A DNA stretch of 7,775 nt. Origin: an uncultured Lachnospiraceae bacterium (lineage in GTDB: Bacteria; Bacillota; Clostridia; Lachnospirales; Lachnospiraceae). The number at the start of each line of letters is the position of its first letter. The stretch's first letter is position 1. Below are positions 6,301 to 7,775 of the stretch, piece after piece. Location of the stretch: NCBI GenBank assembly GCA_946566415.1, contig CAMNWW010000098.1, positions 1 to 7,775 of the forward strand. The letters are read 5' to 3'. The translations under genes and the position numbers were made by a program. The notes beneath the pieces were generated by a model. That model did no database searches, had not been told where the DNA came from, and worked only from the letters and a program-made list of their open reading frames with translations.

Positions 6301-7775
6301 ACAGTAGATATTCTCCCCTGTGTCGGCGGTTAATGTTTTCTTATTTCCGTTTTCATCCTCGTATTGGTATTCAAGCGTCGCGTTGACGTGCAGCTCATAG
6401 CCTTCTGGCATAAGTCCGCCTACATAGTACATGGAGAAAGTAGTACCCATTAGAGATCCATTCTTAAGATCCGGAAATTGCATCTTTAAATGATAATACT
6501 TATCGTCTTCCTCCACTCCCAAAGGTATCATTTGCTTATTATCCCCAAGTTCCGCAAACTTGGGGACTTGGTTGGGAGCCTCATTGGGGGCGTTTTCGAT
6601 AAACTCTTTCGGAATATGAATCGTCATGGTCACTTCGCCTAAGGGGATATCTCCTTCAACGCCATTGAGCATAATGGTAAAGTAACCCGGCAATCCTTGC
6701 TGGTCGGCGCCCCAATGTGCCCTGTTTTCATAGTTAGTCACATTTGTCGCCTCATCGCGCCCATAGTACAGCTTCAGCTCAACCGTTCCATTCTGACTGC
6801 CGGGAACCTTTATAACCGCCGGCTCCCCATGTGCTTTCGCCGCCGGGGCTGTACTTCCGTCCCCGTTATCCTCTGCTGCAGGGGCAATCCCGTCCTCGTT
6901 AGACGCCATCCGTATATTGCTTTCATCCTGGGAGCCTTCCGTCTCCTCTACATCTTCCGTACCTTTATAGGCGTCTTCCATCTCGGTAATTTTCAAATAA
7001 GAAACAATGCGGCTGTCCGTGGCTTCGTAACGATTCTCCGCCACCTGGTTTTCAATGTTGCCTTCAATCACATTGATTTCATCTGTATCATTATTATAAG
7101 AAGAAACAATTCCCATCTGGTCCGCCGTCTCTTCGCCGTCTCTCTGGAAGAAAACGATGTCGCCGATCTTAGGTTCGTATTCGTCCGGCGTTGTCAGGTA
7201 CGCGTTGTTTTCCTCTCGTATTTTTCCAAATTCTTCAAGCCATTTCGCGCTGTCCGTTTCTCCCGGGTCGTCCGGGAATACCTTGGGATCCAGATTCGTA
7301 AGTCCTGCATAGTGGAGACAGAAGTTTACGAAAGCCGCGTTCCAGTCTGTGTAAACGTCCCCGGCAAATTCTCCGAAGCGGGTATAGCCTTTCTGGCTTC
7401 CGTCTTCTGCGACGGTGTAATTCTTAGCGCTTTCCTGATATCCGATCTGGACTTTCGCCGCCGCCGCCAGGTCCTCGCCCCAGGCGTTCTTCCATTCGGT
7501 ATCCGTGTACATCGTATCCCAGTCTTCCTGACTTTCCACATCCGCCGTGGTGTCGGGCGCGTCCTCAGTCTCGTCCTCGGCCGTATAGCAGCTATCAGTG
7601 TGGGTATGCTCTTCTTTCTCGCAGGTAAGCTGTTTTTCATAACAGTCGTCGGTGTGAATATGCCCGTCGGATTCTTCCAACCCGCATATCTGAATCTCAC
7701 GGTCCTCGTAGCAGTCGTCCGTATGGGTGTGTTCTTCCGACTCTTCCAGTACGCAAACCAGAGCGCGCTCTGTCA
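3352..7775 (-). CDS. Giant pilus tip/minor adhesin-like surface protein, N-terminus beyond window
   Basis: At least 1473 residues (counted from the first whole codon, 7773) of a wall-anchored protein lie in the window; the signal peptide is outside. In order: Cys/His repeats (7-63); an acidic linker (64-91); a CHAP/NlpC-like domain (about 103-265) with Asn145 where the catalytic Cys should be (DWNAAFVNFCLHYAG) and Gln219 where the His should be (ADQMGIV); an acidic, Ala-rich linker (about 266-321); a long beta-rich stalk with four xDxLP-like strands at Asp559, Asp758, Asp959 and Asp1146; a CnaB domain (about 1313-1430) with Lys1315/1316, Glu1379 (LTETQSPNGY) and Asn1430 (VVNWK) as likely isopeptide residues; sorting signal LPNSG (1436-1440); a membrane segment and a basic tail. 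Lying upstream of pilin and sortases, its likely role is tip or ancillary adhesin presenting the N-terminal module. The ligand is unknown. It could instead be wall-anchored independently by a housekeeping sortase. TTG at 7680 is internal, not a start. Confidence 0.92.
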   Translation of the reverse strand, partial: TERALVCVLEESEEHTHTDDCYEDREIQICGLEESDGHIHTDDCYEKQLTCEKEEHTHTDSCYTAEDETEDAPDTTADVESQEDWDTMYTDTEWKNAWGEDLAAAAKVQIGYQESAKNYTVAEDGSQKGYTRFGEFAGDVYTDWNAAFVNFCLHYAGLTNLDPKVFPDDPGETDSAKWLEEFGKIREENNAYLTTPDEYEPKIGDIVFFQRDGEETADQMGIVSSYNNDTDEINVIEGNIENQVAENRYEATDSRIVSYLKITEMEDAYKGTEDVEETEGSQDESNIRMASNEDGIAPAAEDNGDGSTAPAAKAHGEPAVIKVPGSQNGTVELKLYYGRDEATNVTNYENRAHWGADQQGLPGYFTIMLNGVEGDIPLGEVTMTIHIPKEFIENAPNEAPNQVPKFAELGDNKQMIPLGVEEDDKYYHLKMQFPDLKNGSLMGTTFSMYYVGGLMPEGYELHVNATLEYQYEDENGNKKTLTADTGENIYCPTYEKPKLVKYANTNKENTVEMAKDGVMIAATVNKDGIVEATDFASFWYNISTDPWFMREYETIILTDTLPTYPKICRDEKGNPIVDEDGKKQTVEAVAYFDEKANPDWKVIEWADEAKTVPTKVEYKPITTDWSCQDYPSAHHWTADLNLNDQLKEAELKLKFPDCLIDETIETTTGTFFQKELTNSADITCYRRSPGEGETAYDYAKDDLKFVLTDQPVGLGLAKYNTAKVVLDTKDVRGGLYRWGIKVTNDSDSKPFREIVITDEELDERLKLSKIQVETKDYEHIKKVIAVAEDDTEYTYTKEQFVLSAKNPVWGNSEDRSCYELDWAALNLPYEIKGFKIFMNDGKDEQGQADPKADDYQLNKGEGIEIAVYSTFKNPDISHYDETGEKNVYHNGAIVEYWRGEIKVTGWTGNDFLLQKMTEDIWIEKDMPENISLDNDEFCYIRIKGSLLDSKDYEDLKVVDMLPEGLTLSLTGDGKIAYGRGSEYIETTEVIPNYNGLGRTAVIFHLDVEEVRKALDGRKVDLSKGGAQFTFRIKAPSENAVEGSYLNYAFLHSDDFEPIKAETTVPHMTDIYGIAGTPGANQIRYGSRSGTIGSFDSTYLEKWIAPEGSNAWLKNESLPLTVGESFQYRLDIVNGSTQKLKGVKAYDVLPEVGDRSIANSQDRNSEYTVRLKGPLNSAGFDGYTVSYTTSNEVYTHSMAEIMAAGGEFNNIWLSENQVTDWNNVTAFKIVGDDTEINAKDRVQFVIPVKVTDSLSEESMNKLKDKESEDQASGTITYLEATNSFGYSVGNFAGSDKNNLESNYVKSRIQFAGFVVKKVDSEDKSKGLNGAKFKLEKLVEGTLDEGTWEPVVENQETKTVGEVDGIVSFKNLVAGTYRLTETQSPNGYSLIQKPITVTITQDPSSKFYTVTMDGIGEDGGAGNSADPFIVVNWKMYELPNSGGTGIYWYMFGGVLLMSAAALMTYRNKRRGVLRS
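3840..6180 (-). repeat. Four diverged beta modules of about 200 residues forming the adhesin stalk
   Basis: A shared pattern recurs: a Y/F/W-rich strand (FWYNIS, YRWGIKVTN, CYIRIKG, YRLDIVNGS) and, about 20 residues later, a strand ending in Asp: ILTDTLP (Asp at 6099), VITDEEL (5502), VVDMLPEGL (4899), AYDVLPE (4338). The Asp spacings are 199, 201 and 187 residues. This resembles the DUF11/isopeptide-D2 style strand pair seen in many Gram-positive surface stalks and in the pilin here (YKITSRIP...NITDEI). Edges are approximate. The copies are too diverged to be recent duplications. A fifth, weaker copy lacking the Asp may lie near 6610 (MTIHIPKEF). Confidence 0.6.
6991..7467 (-). other. CHAP-like domain with both catalytic residues apparently replaced
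   Basis: The fold signature is clear: a Gly/Tyr-rich entry (QIGYQES, GYTRFGEF), the helix DWNAAFVNFCLHYAG, the strand PKIGDIVFF, ADQMGIV and INVIEGN. Active family members carry Cys after the Trp (WCAMFV) and His in DHVGIV. Here these are Asn (codon AAC, 7341-7339) and Gln (CAG, 7119-7117). Only the third acidic position (Glu of IEGN, codon 7065-7063) is kept. The reading frame is intact, so this looks like a retained binding domain, not a decayed enzyme. Loss of peptidase/amidase activity is inferred. Confidence 0.72.
7585..7755 (-). repeat. Tandem Cys/His-rich repeats (CxLEES-HxHTDxCY type)
   Basis: Three consecutive copies follow the plan C...EE(S)xxHxHTDxCY: VCVLEESEEHTHTDDCY, CGLEESDGHIHTDDCY and CEKEEHTHTDSCY. 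Start-to-start periods are 23 and 21 residues. Each copy has two Cys and two His with fixed spacing (HxHxxxCY), suggesting metal binding or regular disulfides in an exported protein. The array is probably longer, because the window ends just before the first visible copy. Such repeats are familiar in large Clostridia surface proteins, but I know of no established function. Confidence 0.85.

Noticed and set aside
6543..6565. Perfect 9-bp inverted repeat CCCCAAGTT/AACTTGGGG with a 5-nt loop
   Set aside because: It lies inside the adhesin reading frame (around PKFAELGDNK), with no U-tract or ribosome site nearby. It is most likely incidental to the coding sequence.
7678..7680. TTG at 7680 as the adhesin start codon
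   Set aside because: The open frame continues upstream with another copy of the same Cys/His repeat, and no signal peptide follows the TTG.
7326..7700. Minus-strand 124-codon Arg/Thr/Pro-rich frame
   Set aside because: It is an out-of-frame shadow of the adhesin repeat and CHAP region, which has clear protein motifs in the true frame.

Overview
The window carries one sortase-assembled pilus (cell-wall-anchored fimbria) locus of a low-to-mid-GC Gram-positive bacterium. The best fit is a gut Clostridia/Lachnospiraceae-type Bacillota. That placement is inferred from the protein styles (His/Cys-rich surface repeats joined to a CHAP-like domain, CnaB pilins with LPxTG-type signals, class C sortases, strong AGGAG ribosome sites), not from a marker gene.

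All real genes lie on the minus strand, so the locus reads from right to left. (1) 7775-3352: a giant surface protein cut off at its N-terminus by the window edge. Visible parts are an array of Cys/His repeats, a CHAP-like domain whose catalytic Cys and His appear to be replaced, at least four beta-rich modules of about 200 residues, a CnaB domain and an LPNSG sorting signal. It is probably the pilus tip or minor adhesin. (2) 3234-1549: a 561-residue major (shaft) pilin with signal peptide, D2 and CnaB isopeptide domains and an LPSTG sorting signal. (3) 1357-464: a complete class C (pilus-polymerising) sortase. (4) 454-1: the start of a second, paralogous class C sortase, cut by the window edge just at its expected catalytic His.

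The expected division of labour is that both surface proteins are secreted, anchored in the membrane by their C-terminal hydrophobic segments and cleaved by the sortases. The 561-aa pilin would be polymerised through a lysine of one subunit and the LPSTG threonine of the next, with the large protein added at the tip or along the shaft. The two sortase genes are 9 nt apart and probably translationally coupled.

There is no intergenic stretch over 300 bases. The 117-nt tip-pilin gap holds the pilin ribosome site and a short dyad, but no promoter I trust. The 191-nt pilin-sortase gap is the most structured non-coding part. It has three hairpins, one of them a 10-bp GC-rich stem without a U-tract, and a good Shine-Dalgarno followed by two tiny overlapping reading frames. 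It looks like a post-transcriptional element setting the pilin:sortase ratio. I see no RNA genes, CRISPR, insertion sequence or plus-strand gene.
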